From contig NC_067472.1 of assembly GCF_947179515.1 (NCBI RefSeq), forward strand, positions 103,235,658 to 103,299,657: a DNA stretch of 64,000 bases. Direction: 5' to 3'. The notes below the pieces were generated by a model. That model ran no database searches. It saw only the letters and a program-made list of their open reading frames with translations, and was not told the origin of the DNA. The translations under genes and the position numbers were made by a program. Source of the DNA: Apodemus sylvaticus. Taxonomy: Eukaryota; Chordata; Mammalia; Rodentia; Muridae. Shown in pieces: positions 35,845 to 47,639 of this stretch (the stretch's first letter is position 1; every line of letters begins with the position of its first letter).

Positions 35845-36789
35845 TCACTTATGGTTTGCGAGCAAGATGTGAGCCATCTGCTCCTGAATTTGCTTGGTCT
35901 TAATTCCATAAACAATGGGGTTCAGCATAGGTGGAGCCAGAATGCAGACATTAGCCAGCAGGATGTGGGTACCTGGTGGGATGTGACGACCAAACCTCTG
36001 CGTAAGCGTCGTGAAGATCCCAGGCCCATAAAAGAGGATGATGATGCAGACATGGGAGCCACACGTGTTGAGAGCTTTGTGGCGAGCGTCCTGGGAAGGC
36101 ATACGGAAGATGGTACGGAGGATCAGCACATAGGAAACAAAAATCAACACAACATCTAAGACCACTGTTGATAGTAGGACAGAAAACCCATACCAGATGT
36201 TTACTTGGATGTTATTGCAAGCATATTTAGCCAAGCCTATGTGTTCACAATAGGTATGTGGAATAATATTATTTTTGCAGAAAGTTAGTCTTTTAAGAAG
36301 AAATATTATGGGGAAAATTGTGCCATAGCTTCTCAGGAAGATGCCCACTCCGATTTTCCCAATCAGGGAGTTTGTGAGGATGGTGGTGTACCTCAGAGGG
36401 TAGCAAATGGCCAGGTAGCGGTCAAATGCCATCACCAGCAAGATCCCAGACTCAGAGATGAAGGTGGAGTGGATGAAGAAGAGCTGGGTGATGCAGCGAT
36501 CCAGGGAGATCTCCCCAGCATGGAACCAGAAGATGGACAAGGCCTGGGGAACTGTGGATGTGGAGAGCACAAGGTCTGCCCCCGCCAGCATGCACAGGAA
36601 GAGGTACATGGGTCCATGGAGACTGGGCCTTGTGAGGATGATGAAGATGAGCAGGCTGTTGCCAAGCAGGGCGATGACATAGGAAATGAAGAAGGGGATG
36701 GAAATCCACATGTGTTGGTCCTCCAGGCCAGGGACGCCCAGCAAACGGAAGACTGTGTGACTTACAACAGTGTGGTTTAAGGTAGTCAT
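35845..36789 (-). CDS. Or52b4: Olfactory receptor, class I, probable OR52B4 orthologue (314 aa)
   Basis: This is a complete single-exon odorant receptor with an NHT sequon at Asn5, LLGNSLLIF in TM1, LHGPMYLFLCMLAG, MAFDRYLAICYPLRY, KALNTCGSHVCII and PPMLNPIVYGIKTKQ. Across its whole length it resembles the human OR52B4 family pattern (CEHIGLAKYACN, TLTQRFGRHIPP), including the C-terminal half where the 29-kb paralogue departs. It is therefore the better candidate for the orthologue. The first 500 bases of coding sequence are nearly identical to the paralogue, consistent with gene conversion. The symbol is assigned from family resemblance, not a database match. Confidence 0.93.
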   Translation of the reverse strand: MTTLNHTVVSHTVFRLLGVPGLEDQHMWISIPFFISYVIALLGNSLLIFIILTRPSLHGPMYLFLCMLAGADLVLSTSTVPQALSIFWFHAGEISLDRCITQLFFIHSTFISESGILLVMAFDRYLAICYPLRYTTILTNSLIGKIGVGIFLRSYGTIFPIIFLLKRLTFCKNNIIPHTYCEHIGLAKYACNNIQVNIWYGFSVLLSTVVLDVVLIFVSYVLILRTIFRMPSQDARHKALNTCGSHVCIIILFYGPGIFTTLTQRFGRHIPPGTHILLANVCILAPPMLNPIVYGIKTKQIQEQMAHILLANHK

Positions 36790-39317
36790 ACCCAGAATAC
36801 CCTGCAGATATCAAACCTCTGATTATAGAACTGGAAGAAAATATTTTGGTGCTATCACTGGGAGCTTTGGTTGTGTTCCACACCTTCCACCTTCTTTGAA
36901 TGTGTAAACAAGAAACACACAAAGGTGAGAGATGACCTATGCTCCAGTGAGTGACATCCACGTAGAACTATCTCCAATAAGTCAAAATGAGAGGCATCAT
37001 TCTATACACCTTGGGTACAAAGAATCAACCGCACACAGGATGAGTCACAGAGGCCTGTGGAGCTAGACCTTGAACATTAGCAGTGAATCGTAAGGTAGGG
37101 AATAGAAGAAGAGAAGCAGTGTGATCCAGCACAGAGCAATGGATAATGGCTCTGAAATATCCTCGGTCCAAAGTAGCCAGTGTGCGGAGGAGACAGCTGT
37201 GTGGCAGATGGTTTTCCTTTCAGTAAGGACGTTTGAGCACTTCACCTCTCAAAGCTGTAGTTATAGTGAGTGATCACTCACACCACACACACACACACAC
37301 AGACACACACACACACTGTGGATGTGTTTTCTAGAACTGACTGTAGATGTCGGACCCTAAAAAGCCAGTGATGTTCCAGAAATACAATGTATCTGAGCAT
37401 TAACACAGCACAGAGGAATCGATCTCGTTTGTCAAGCATCACTTGACAACAGGCTGCACACTTTTGTATTCTTTGTGCAGGGAACAGACATCCCAGGGGT
37501 TCTCCCTGCTTTGTACTTAGAGACACGTGAGAACCACTTACCACACGCCACAACTGAGCAACTGACACAAGTGAGATTTGAAAGTCCTCTGACCTCACTG
37601 CTTTGTTCATTTATGAAGACAGACAGGAGACCTTTTTTTAGACTCTTCTTTTTTTATCTTTGAGATTATAATATAATTACAGCATTTCTCCCCTCCTTTT
37701 CTTCCCTCCAGACTCTCTCAAATGCCCCCTCCTTCTCTCCTTCAAACTCAGAATATTTTTTATTAATTGCCATTACATGCATATATATTTCTAAAGATAG
37801 CCTACTCAGTCTGTATAATGTTACTCGTATGTATGTTTTTGGTTTTGGATAATCAGTTGGTGTGTTCTTCCCTGGGGAAGATTATTTCTCCCACTCTGCA
37901 TTCTTTAGTTGGCTGTAGTTTTGTGGACAAGAGACCCCTAAGAAGTGGTGGTCTGTCCCATGTGCCTGAGATGAGGTTCTTCTGTACTCATCCTAGAGAA
38001 CCAAGCCTCTAAAGACCCAAATTAAAAAGACAGTCATTATTTCAGACATGGAGATGATTAAGGTTCTTTGCTGTTTGGAAGCTAACAGGCAATTTCATCA
38101 TTCCCTGGCATATTGTTCTCTGTTCATCAGCTTAACCTTTCAGCAAGTCTATTTTGAGTAATGACTACCTGTTGTTTGTTTTCTGTTTTGTTTTGTGGGG
38201 CAGCACGCTTCAGACTCAGGTGTAGGCTTTCGTGTGGTTAGAGAGAAGGGTGGACAGGCAAACCTATAATCTCTGAGAAGGTTCTGACTGGGCTACATTC
38301 ACAGAGTGTCTTCTAAGAAGAAAGCCAAATTCATCCTAGTCATAAAAATGAAGAAACTGAACAGAGTGTCTGAGGCTATGAGAGCACATGTTTAAATTGC
38401 TAGCTCGGTAGCTGCTGTATGCCTTATGCTCAATAAAACTTTTTTTTTCTCATTCCTCCTCCTGCTCAACAGCACATGGTTTTCTTCTTGAGAGAAAAAC
38501 AGTTCTTTGAGAACTGGTTTTGAGAAGAAAACCAGTTTTCCTCTCCACCTGCCAAGTTGCCCTGGCTGGTGATACTGAGCCCAGGACAAGAAACTGGGAC
38601 CTGTGACCACTCAGGGTGTTTTCACGTCAGAGGGAGTCTGCAGTCTGGGTCAGAATGTTTCGAATTTTCTCAGCCCTGCTCTCATTATTAGAACCTCTAC
38701 CATCTCCCCAATCATCTCCCTTCACCTTTCACAAAGTTCCCTCTAGCCTCAGCGCTCTCAGCCGCCGCCCTGCCAAAGCATTGTTTTCTATGCCTGGTAT
38801 CAGGGAACCAACACATAGCTCTCAGCTTTAAATGTATTGATATATATATCCTGTTGCCTCTTACAGTCCTGTCACCGAGCTCTACCATATATGACCCAAC
38901 AACAGCCTCGTTCTTACCTTAACTCTAAAGCCAGTCCACCTACAGACGTCTATGTAATCACTGAGCCACGCATGGGCACTTCAGGAACACATAGCACCCA
39001 GGAGGTCTGACGCAGTTCAGCTTGTTGGGTGTCCATTGTTTATCCTCTTTCGTGAGATCCCTCGAGGGAAGGCCTTACACCATGCTCTCCTGGGACTGAG
39101 CTGTGCTGCTCAACTAGACCTCTTCCCAAATTCTGAGTCTCTAAGGTCAGCACCTACCTCTCCTGTCTCTTCTTTTCTCTCTGGCTCCTATCAAGATGGT
39201 GTCCTACAAACGCCTTCCATGGCTTCTTTCACAACTAGTTCAACTAAATGAATGCCAAACCCAACATTCAACATAAATAAAAAGCTGCTAATATTTATCA
39301 ATGATCTGTAGGTTTTA

Positions 39318-39416
39318 TTCTCTCTCTCTTTCTCTCTCTCTCTCTTTCTCTCTCTGTGTGCCTGTGTGTCTGTGTGTGTGTGTCTGTGTGTCTGTGTGTG
39401 TATCTCTCTCTTCACC

Positions 39417-39464
<48 letters not shown>
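39318..39464. repeat. (TC)n(TG)n microsatellite
   Basis: CT-rich then GT-rich arrays run directly into the tail end of the following antisense SINE. Confidence 0.95.
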
Positions 39465-39467
<3 letters not shown>

Positions 39468-39772
39468 GATGTGTAGTGTATGCACACATGTACATGCATG
39501 CTGATATGTGAATGAAGGCCAGAGGAGACTGTCAAGTGCTCTACTCTATCACTTTCTGTCATGTTCCTTTAAAATGGAGTCTCTCACTGGTCCTACAGTT
39601 AAACTGGTAGCCAGCAAGCCTGGGTCATTCTCCTATCTCTTTCTCTACCAGCATTGGTTTTATAGGTTCTCATGGCCACACTCAGGTTCTTAAAAAGATC
39701 ATGGGATCCAATCCTAGGTCCTCATGTTCGCATACCAAGTGCTCTGACCCACTGAGCTATCTGTGCAGCCGC
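39465..39772 (-). repeat. Composite rodent SINE (B4/RSINE-like)
   Basis: The complement pattern is 'gaaggccagaggagactgtc', then 'ggtagccagcaagcctgggt', ending in the tRNA-like head 'gacccactgagctatctgtg'. Confidence 0.6.
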
Positions 39773-39889
39773 TGTTTTATTCTTCATACAAGGATTGTGT
39801 TATTCATCCTCAGAGTGAATAGTAATATAGAGTTCTGCAGCCTAAGGAATAAAGTATGAATTCTTCATTAAGAGAAGATGCAAGCTGTG

Positions 39890-40152
39890 ACTATTCACTG
39901 CACAGTTGTATTTGCTTTGGGTTTTAATTATTTATTTTGTTTTATTTATTTTTCTTCTATGTGTATTGGTATTTTGCATTCATGTATGTCATACATGACT
40001 GGTGTCCATGAAGCCCAGAAAAGAGCATTGGGTCCCCTGGAACTGGAGTTAAGAGATGCCTGTGAGCTGTCATTTGGATGCTGGGAATCAAACCATGGTT
40101 TTCTCCTAGAGCAACAGGTGCCATTGATCACTGAGACATCTCTATGACCCCT
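39890..40152 (-). repeat. B3-type SINE
   Basis: Complement of B3: 'gggtcccctggaactggagt', 'gctgggaatcaaaccatggt', ending 'cactgagacatctctatgac'. A TTTATTT-rich tail lies at the left. Confidence 0.7.
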
Positions 40153-43100
40153 GACACATTTGTGTTCATTGCTTGTCTCCTTTGAGCCTTTGATTTTTCA
40201 TTTCATCAGATGATGCAGCTAAGCATAGCTTTCTCTGCTTTTCTCCTCCACTTACATAGCTTATGATAGGCAAATGAGCAAGAGACAGTTGGAGACAGAT
40301 GGCCCTAAGACCAATCATGGCACAGCAGCCGACGACCACTGAGACAAAGGTTTTCCCCACTTCTTTTTTGTTCCTTTTTAAAATTTGTAATCAAAATTTC
40401 AGTTAGAATACAGAATAGGTTCCATTCTATCCTCAAACATATAAATCATGGCCCTTGTTACTATGTGCTCCCTCTCCTGTCTCTGCCTCTCACTTCTCCA
40501 ACTGGCTGTTCTCCCTCCAGATAATCCCTCTTCTGTTTTAACATTCTTGCTATCAGAAAATTAGCTCTGAGCAACATTCATGTTATGTTGTGTATATTTA
40601 AATCTAAATTATATATATGAAAGACACATAATATTTTGTCTTCTCCTCAAGAAAACAAAATCTCTTGCCTTCCTCATTTAGGCCCCATCATAGTTTCCCT
40701 TCTACCTTAATGTCACTTATGAACTTATTGATGTATTCAAATCTAGATTCTTCATGTGTTTTTTTGTTGCTTCTTTACATCCTAAACCTGACATGTGATT
40801 ATCATTCTGTATTCACGTGAACTATTTATTGACTAAAATATGATTAATTAAACGGGTAAACTTAAAATGTGACTGCTACAGCCCAGACTAATATACCCAG
40901 CTAAATTTTCAATCACCATAGATAAAGAAAACAAAATATTCTATGACAAAGTCAAATTTAAACAATATCTATCCACAAATCCCACCCTACAAAAGGTACT
41001 AGAAGAAAAATGCCATCACAAGGAAACTAACTACACCCATGAAAACATAAAATAAATAACCTCACACCAGCAAAACCAAAAGAAGGGAAACACACATGTG
41101 CACACATTACCCAAAAAGAACAACAACAAAATAACAGGAATTAACAACCATTGATGATTAATATCTCTCAATATCAATGGACTCAATTCCCTTATAAAAT
41201 GACACAGGCTAACAGAATGGATGTGAAAACAGGATTCATCCTTCTGCTGCATACCAGAAACACACATAACTGCCAAAGATAAGCATTACCTCAAAGAAAG
41301 GGGTTAGAAATAGATTTTTCAAAAAAATTGACTCAAGAAACAGCTGGTAGGTATAACAAAATAGACTGCCAACCAAAATTAATCAAAAGAGATGGGGAAG
41401 GACACTTCATACTCATAAAATGAAAAATCCATCAAAACTACCTTTCAGTTCTTAACATCTATGTCTCAAATTCAATGGTACCCACATTTGTAAAAGAAGC
41501 TTTCTAAAGCTTAAATCATACATTGAACACCATAAACTAATAGTGGAAGATTTTAATAACCCACTCTCGCCAACGAACAGGTCATCCAATCAGAAACTAT
41601 ACAGAGAAATATTTGAGATAACAGACAAAATGGACTTAACAGATACCTACATAATATTTCACCCAAACACAAATGACTATATCTTCTACTCAGCACCTCA
41701 CAGAATTCTTTCTAAAACTGACCTCATTCTCTGTTACAAAGCAAGTCTCAACAGATACAAGAAAACTGAAACAAGCCCCTGCATCCTATCAGACCATCGT
41801 GGATTAAAGCTGGATCTCAGTACAACAGAAACAACAGAAGTCCTACAAACTCACGGAAAAGGAACAGCTTTCTACTGAAGGACTACTGGGTGAAGGCAGA
41901 AATAAAGAAATTAAAGATTTCCTAGAATTTGATGAAAATTAATGCACAGCATATCTAAACATATGGGACACAATGAAAGCAGTGCTAAGAGGAAAGTTCA
42001 TAGCACTAAGTGCCTTCATAAAGAAAGTAGAAAGTTCTCATACCAGTAAATTAATGGTGGAGTGGAAGGAAGGGGTATAAGGATGGGACTGGGAGGAGAG
42101 GAGGGAGGGGAGCTTCAGGCAGGCTGTAAAGTGAATAAATAAACAAATTAGTGGAAAAAAATTAAAGCCTACATAGTGAGTTTCAGGACAGCCACAGCTA
42201 CCTAAAACCAAACCAATTTAAAAAAAACAAAACAAAACAAAACAAAAAAATAAAAAAAAAACATCTTATCTGGGGGGAAAAAAAACCTGAAAACTCTAAA
42301 AAAAAATAAAAAAAATAAAAAAAATAAAAAAAAAGCAAGCATACCTGAGAGGAATAGACACCAGGAAAGAATCTGAATGATGCTAAAATCAATAAAATAA
42401 AAACAAAGAGAACAATACAAAGAATCAATGAAACAGAGGGTTTTTTTTTTTTTGAGAAAATCAGCAAAATAGACAAATGCTTAGCCAAACTAAAAGGCAG
42501 AAAGTTAATATCCAAATTAACAAAACCAGAAACAAAAAGGAGGACATAACAACAGACACTAAGGAAATCCAGAGAACCATTATGCTTCAAACACCTATAG
42601 TCCACAAAAAATGAAAATCTAAAAGAAATGGACAATTTTTGGCAGATACCACATACCAAAATCAAATCAATATCAGGTACACAACTTAAACAACCCTATA
42701 ACTCCTAAGGAAATAGAAACAATCATTAAAAGTCCCCCAACCTCAGAAAGCCCAGAGGCAGATCATTTTAGCACAGAATTCTACCAGACTTTCACAGAAG
42801 AGATAGTACCAATACTTTTCAAATTATTCCACAAAGCAGAAACAGAAGGAAGCTTGCCAATTTCATTTTATGAAGCCATAGTCACCCTGATAGGACAAAG
42901 ACTCAACAAAGGAAGAGAATTACAAACCAATTTCCCTCACAAACATTGATGCAAAGATACAAAAGAAAAAAAACCCACTCACAAAATCCAAAAATGTATC
43001 AAAAAGATTATCCATCATAATCAATTGGGCTTCATCCCAGAAATACAGAGCTAGTGCAACAAACAAAAATCTGTCAGTGTAATTCACTAAATGATCATCC

Positions 43101-44020
43101 CATCAGATTTTGTAAAAGCCTTTGACAAAATCCAACACCCATTCATGGGAAAAGTCTTGGAGATATCAGAGATAAAAGAAACATACTTAAACAGAATCAA
43201 AGCAATGTACAGTAAGCGGATAGCCAACATCAAATTAAATGGAGAGGCACTTAAAGCAATTCCACTAAAATCAGGAACAAGACACTCTCTTCATATATAT
43301 TAAATAAAGTACTTGAAGTTCTAGCTAAAACAATAAGACAACTAAAAGAGATCAAGGTGATGTGAATTTGAAAAGAAGTCAAGGTATCGCTATTTGCAGA
43401 TGACATGATATTATACATAAGTGAGCTCAAAAATTCCACCAGAGAATTCCTATAGCCGATAAACACCTTCAGTGAAGTGCCTGAATACAAGAGTAAATCA
43501 CAAAAATAAATATCCCTCCTATATACCAGTGACAAATGGACTGGGAGAAGAAACAGGAAAACGACACCTTTCACAATAGCATCAAATAATATAAAATATC
43601 TTGGGGAAACTCTAACCAAGTGAAAGACCTATATTGCAAGAACTTCATGGCTTTGAAAAAAAATGAAGATATCAGAAGATGGAAAGATGCCTCATGCTCA
43701 TGGATTGGCAGGGTTAACATAGTTTTTTAAAAAGTAGCTATCTTGACATAAACAATCTACAGATTCAATACACTCTCCATCAAAATCCAACACAGTTCTT
43801 TATAGAGCTTGAAAGAACAAACAACTCCATATGAAAAACAAAAATTCAGGATAGCTAAAACAACCCTGTACAATAAAGAACTTCTGGAGAAATCCCCATC
43901 CCTCATTTCAAGCTCTACTACAAATCTATAATAATAAAAATGGCATAGTATTAGCATAAAAACAAGCAAGTAGACCAATGGAATCAAATTGAACACCCAG
44001 ACATAAACCTATAAACACTT

Positions 44021-44169
44021 GGATTTTGTTTTGTTTTGTTTTTGTTTTTTGAGACAAGGTTTCTCTGTCTAGCCCCAGAACTCACTCTGTAGACCAGGCT
44101 GGCCTCAAACTCCACCTGCCTCTGCCTCCCAAGTGCTGGGATTAAAGGAGTGTGCCACCACTGCCCAGC
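44021..44169 (-). repeat. B1 SINE nested in L1
   Basis: A TTTTG-rich tail is followed by the complement of B1 from 'gagacaaggtttctctgtct' to 'ggagtgtgccaccactgccc'. It interrupts the L1 ORF2 remnant and is followed by a microsatellite. Confidence 0.9.
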
Positions 44170-44175
44170 TTGATT

Positions 44176-44176
<1 letters not shown>

Positions 44177-44213
<37 letters not shown>

Positions 44214-44287
44214 TATATATATGTATGTATGTATATATATGTATATATGTGTATGTATATATACGTATATATATACGTACATATATA
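44177..44287. repeat. (CA)n followed by (TA/TG)n microsatellite
   Basis: About 34 bases of pure CA are followed by about 75 bases of alternating TATATG/TATGTA units. It lies between the nested B1 and the resumption of L1 sequence. Confidence 0.95.
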
Positions 44288-44562
44288 TAAGCTAGAAATA
44301 CACGATTTAAAAAAAAAAAGAAAGCATCTTCAATAAATCTGGTCTAACTGAATGTCAGCATGTACAAGAATGCAAATAGATCCATATCTATTACCCTGAA
44401 CAAAACTCAAGTCCAAGTGAATTGAAGACCTCAACATAAAACCAGATACACTGAACCTGAAAACAGGGAATAGCCTTAACTGCACTGGCATAGGAGACAA
44501 CTTCCTAAACAGAACACCAACAGCACAGGCACTAAGATCAACAATTAATAAATGAGACCTCA

Positions 44563-44745
44563 GCTGGGTGGTGGTGGCGCACGCCTGTAGTCCCAGCACT
44601 CTGGGAGGCAGAGGCAGGTGGATTTCTCAGTTCGAGGCCAGCCTGGTCTACAGAGTGAGTTCCAAGACAGCCAGGGCTACACAGAGAAACCTTGTCTCGA
44701 AAAAAACAAATCCAAAAAACCAATAAATAAATAAAAAAATAATGA
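44563..44745 (+). repeat. B1 SINE nested in L1, with target-site duplication
   Basis: A full-length B1 starts GCTGGGTGGTGGTGGCGC and ends in an A-rich, AATAAATAA tail. TGAGACCTCA flanks it at 44553-44562 and again at 44747-44756, marking insertion into the older L1. Confidence 0.92.
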
Positions 44746-44796
44746 GTGAGACCTCATGAAGCTAAAAGGTTTTTGTAAGGCAAGAAGGCTTTTGTC

Positions 44797-44830
44797 ATCG
44801 CTTCTCGGCCTTTTGGCTAAGATCAAGTGT
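44797..44830 (+). pseudogene. Tailless U2 snRNA retropseudogene fragment
   Basis: ATCGCTTCTCGGCCTTTTGG and the next 14 bases are an exact match to the first 34 nucleotides of U2 snRNA as I know it. AAGAAGGCTTTTGTC lies immediately before it (44782-44796) and again immediately after it (44831-44845), a perfect 15-bp target-site duplication; the following A is shared with U2 nucleotide 1. There is no poly-A tail and no U2 sequence beyond nucleotide 34. It sits inside L1 ORF2 sequence. Function as an snRNA is excluded by its length. Confidence 0.93.
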
Positions 44831-46830
44831 AAGAAGGCTTTTGTCACTATTGGTAAGACAAAACAGTGGCCTTCAGAATGAGAAAAGAGTTTTGTCAACC
44901 AAACATCTGACAGAGGGCTAATTTCCAAACTATATAAAGAACTCTATAACCAACAAACCAAACAATCCAATTAAAACCTGGGGTACATATCTAAACAGAG
45001 GTTTCTCAACAGAGGGATCTCAAATGGCCAAGAAACACTTAAAGAAATGTCCGATACCCTTATGCATCAGGGAAATGCAAATCAATATGACCCTGAGATT
45101 CCATCTTACCCCTGTCAGACTGGCTAAGATCAATAACAGCAATGGCAGCTCATGCGGTTGAGGATGTGGGGCAAGGGGACCTCCTGCATTGCTGGTGGGA
45201 GTGCAAAATTGTACAGCCACTTTGGAAGTCAATACAGCAATTTCTCAGAAAATCGGGAATAGATCCACATCAAGACCCAGTTATTATATACATTCCTGGG
45301 AATATACCCAAAATATACCCCACTATACCACAAGTATATACCACTATACACTTACTCGGCTATGTTCATAGCAGCTTTATTTGTGATAGCCAGAAACTGG
45401 AAACAACCTAGATGCCCCTCATTTGAAGAATGGATTAAGAAAATATGGCACATTTGCACAATAGGGTATTACTTGGCTGCTAAAAATAACAATAATTACA
45501 TCATGAAATCTGCAGGCAAATGGATAGAACTAGAAAAAATAATAATCCTTAAAAATAAAATAAAAATAAAAAATGATCCTGAGTAAGGTAACCCAGACCC
45601 AGAAAGACAAACATATTATGTATTCAGTTATAAGTGGATATTAGCCGTAACTAAACTATAACCATGCTACAATCCACAGACACAGAGAGACTAAGTAACA
45701 AGGAAGGCTCAAGTCAGGTCCCAGGATTCTCCCTGCTAAGAGGAAATAGGATAGATGTTGAAGGTGAACTGGGGACAGATGGAACCAAAACAGGAGGGAT
45801 TCGGCAGGAGTTGGGCAGGATGGAGGGAGAGAGTTCTGCAAGAGAGAACTGGAATTGGGGCACAGGCATTTCAGGGGTGAGGTAGAAAGCCAATGCCATG
45901 GAAATCTCAAGAATCTACAAAAGTGACCCTAGTGACCTTATTACTCCTGTAATAAGGGTTACAGAACCTGAACGCGCCATCTCCTGAAATCAAGCAAGAC
46001 TTCCAGTGGAGAGACTGGGTCACCAAGCCAAATACAAAACCTTCGGCCTACAATATGCCCTGCCTGCAAGATGTGCCAGGATGAAGGTGGTGCAGAAATT
46101 GTGGGAGTGGCCAACCCTTGGCTGGTCCAGCTTGAGACCCATGCCACTAGAGGGAGTCCACCCCTGACACTGCCTGGAGGACAATGGCACAGAGACCTGG
46201 GACAGAACCCAGCAAAACTGGCTACAAAACAACAACAAAAACCCTCAATGAAGTGATTCCTAATGATACTCTATTATATTCATAAAATAGAGCCTTGCCC
46301 AATCTTCATCAGAGATGCTTCCTCCAACAACTGATGGAAACAGATTCAGACACCCACAGCCAAACATTAGATAGGGAATCCTGGGGAAAAGGAGCAGGAA
46401 GAATTGTAGAAGCCAGAGGGGTCAAGGGCACCACAAGAAAACCTACAAAATCAACTAATCTGGACTCATAGGGGCTTACCAAGACCGAACCGATAACCAG
46501 GGAGCTTACATGGGACTGACCTACTCCCTCTGCACATATGTTACAGATGTATAGCTTGGTATTTTTGTGGCACTCCTAACGGTACAAGTGGGGCTGTTTC
46601 TGACGCTTTTGGAACCCTTTTCCTCCAGCTGGGTTGCCTCTTCCAGCCTTAATATGAGGGGAGGGGCCTAGTCTTGTTGCAACTTGATATGCCGGTTGGG
46701 TTGATATCCCTGGGTGGTCTGCCCTTTTCTGAAGGGAAATGGAGGAGGAGTGGATGGGGAGGGAAGTGAGAGGTGAAACTAGGGTTATGTGACAGAATAA
46801 ATAAATAAATAAATAAATATTTTTTAATTT

Positions 46831-47095
46831 ATTGATATATTTATGTACATTTCAAATGATTTCCCCCCTTTTTTAAAATATTTTTATTTTCTGTATTCTT
46901 TGTTTACATTCCAAATGATTTCCCCTTTCCCGGATCCCCCCTCCCCATATGTCCCATAAACCTTCTTCTCTCCATCCCTTCTCCAATCACCTCCCTCCTT
47001 TTTCTCTGTCCTTATATTCCCTTCCCATGCTAGATCAATCCTTTCCAGGATCAGGACCCTCTCCATACTTCTTCATGGGAGTCATTTGTTATGCA
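46831..47095 (-). mobile_element. Antisense L1 3'-UTR fragment
   Basis: The complement of an L1 3' end: 'tacatttcaaatgatttccc' occurs twice (near 46848 and 46906), followed by C/T-rich sequence and 'acttcttcatgggagtcatt'. It abuts the tail of the sense L1, so the two 3' ends meet head-on. Confidence 0.7.
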
Positions 47096-47357
47096 GCTTG
47101 GTCTGGTCCTGCAGCTGGAAGCACTGTGAGGTCTGTTCCGTTGCTCCAGCATGGCGGGTTTTGATAAGAAGAGACAGGCCATGATTTTAAAGCTTTATTA
47201 AAGAAAAGTAGGGGAAAAGAAAAAAGATAGAGAAGGAAAGAGAAAAGAAGGGATAGAGAGGTTAGAGCCGGCCATGACCAGCTTGGAAAGAGGGTAAAAG
47301 AATGGGGAGAGAGGGAATGGGGGGCAAGAGGTAAGAAGAGAGGACAAGAGAGAAGGG

Positions 47358-47433
<76 letters not shown>

Positions 47434-47639
47434 GAGGGGGGTAATGTGGCCCTTTTTATAGTGGGTTGGGCTACCTGGCTCTTGCCAGGCGACTGTGGGG
47501 GTGGAGTCCAGACAGAACACTAGGGGCCTGGGGTGTGGTCCTAAGTGACTGATGGCCACAGGGTTATGTCTAACACCTAGAGATTGAACCAACACTCATA
47601 GGGAAGTGCTTTACCAATGAACTGCATCCCTAATCTTTC
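47096..47639. repeat. Unassigned rodent repeat with (GA)n core
   Basis: A purine-rich block contains a perfect (GA)n at about 47361-47427. It is bordered by 'gattttaaagctttattaaa' on the left and 'gggttgggctacctggctct' on the right, which reminds me of a rodent LTR, but I cannot name the family. The right end (about 47575-47635) resembles an antisense ID/B4 head. Confidence 0.4.

Larger units (their letters stand above)
36790..40880. other. Intergenic with L1 and SINE remnants
   Basis: No gene was recognised. A (CA)n lies at about 37289-37317. About 37630-37985 resembles the complement of an Lx-type L1 3' UTR ('gataatcagttggtgtgttc', 'tctcccactctgcattcttt'). SINEs near 39.5-40.15 kb are listed separately. 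The stretch 38000-39300 shows nothing I can assign. Confidence 0.5.
40881..46830 (+). mobile_element. Decayed Lx-type L1, ORF2 and 3' UTR, with nested insertions
   Basis: Pieces of L1 ORF2 follow in order on the + strand. Endonuclease start lies near 41160-41280. More endonuclease is at 41543-41878, with [10 protein letters not shown] near its end. Reverse-transcriptase segments follow at 43091-43303 ([16 protein letters not shown]) and the FADD active-site region near 43395. The C-terminal region is at about 44330-45600. The 3' UTR runs from about 45640 to an AAATAAATAAAT tail at 46795-46828. Many stops and frameshifts make it inactive. ORF1 and the 5' UTR are absent. Nested inside are an L1-like tail plus B1 remnant at about 42060-42260, two B1 elements, a CA/TA microsatellite and a U2 snRNA fragment. 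Confidence 0.9.

Noticed and set aside
42198..42665. 155-codon antisense hydrophobic frame
   Set aside because: It is the complement of A-rich L1 and B1 tail sequence; the Phe/Leu content comes from poly-T.
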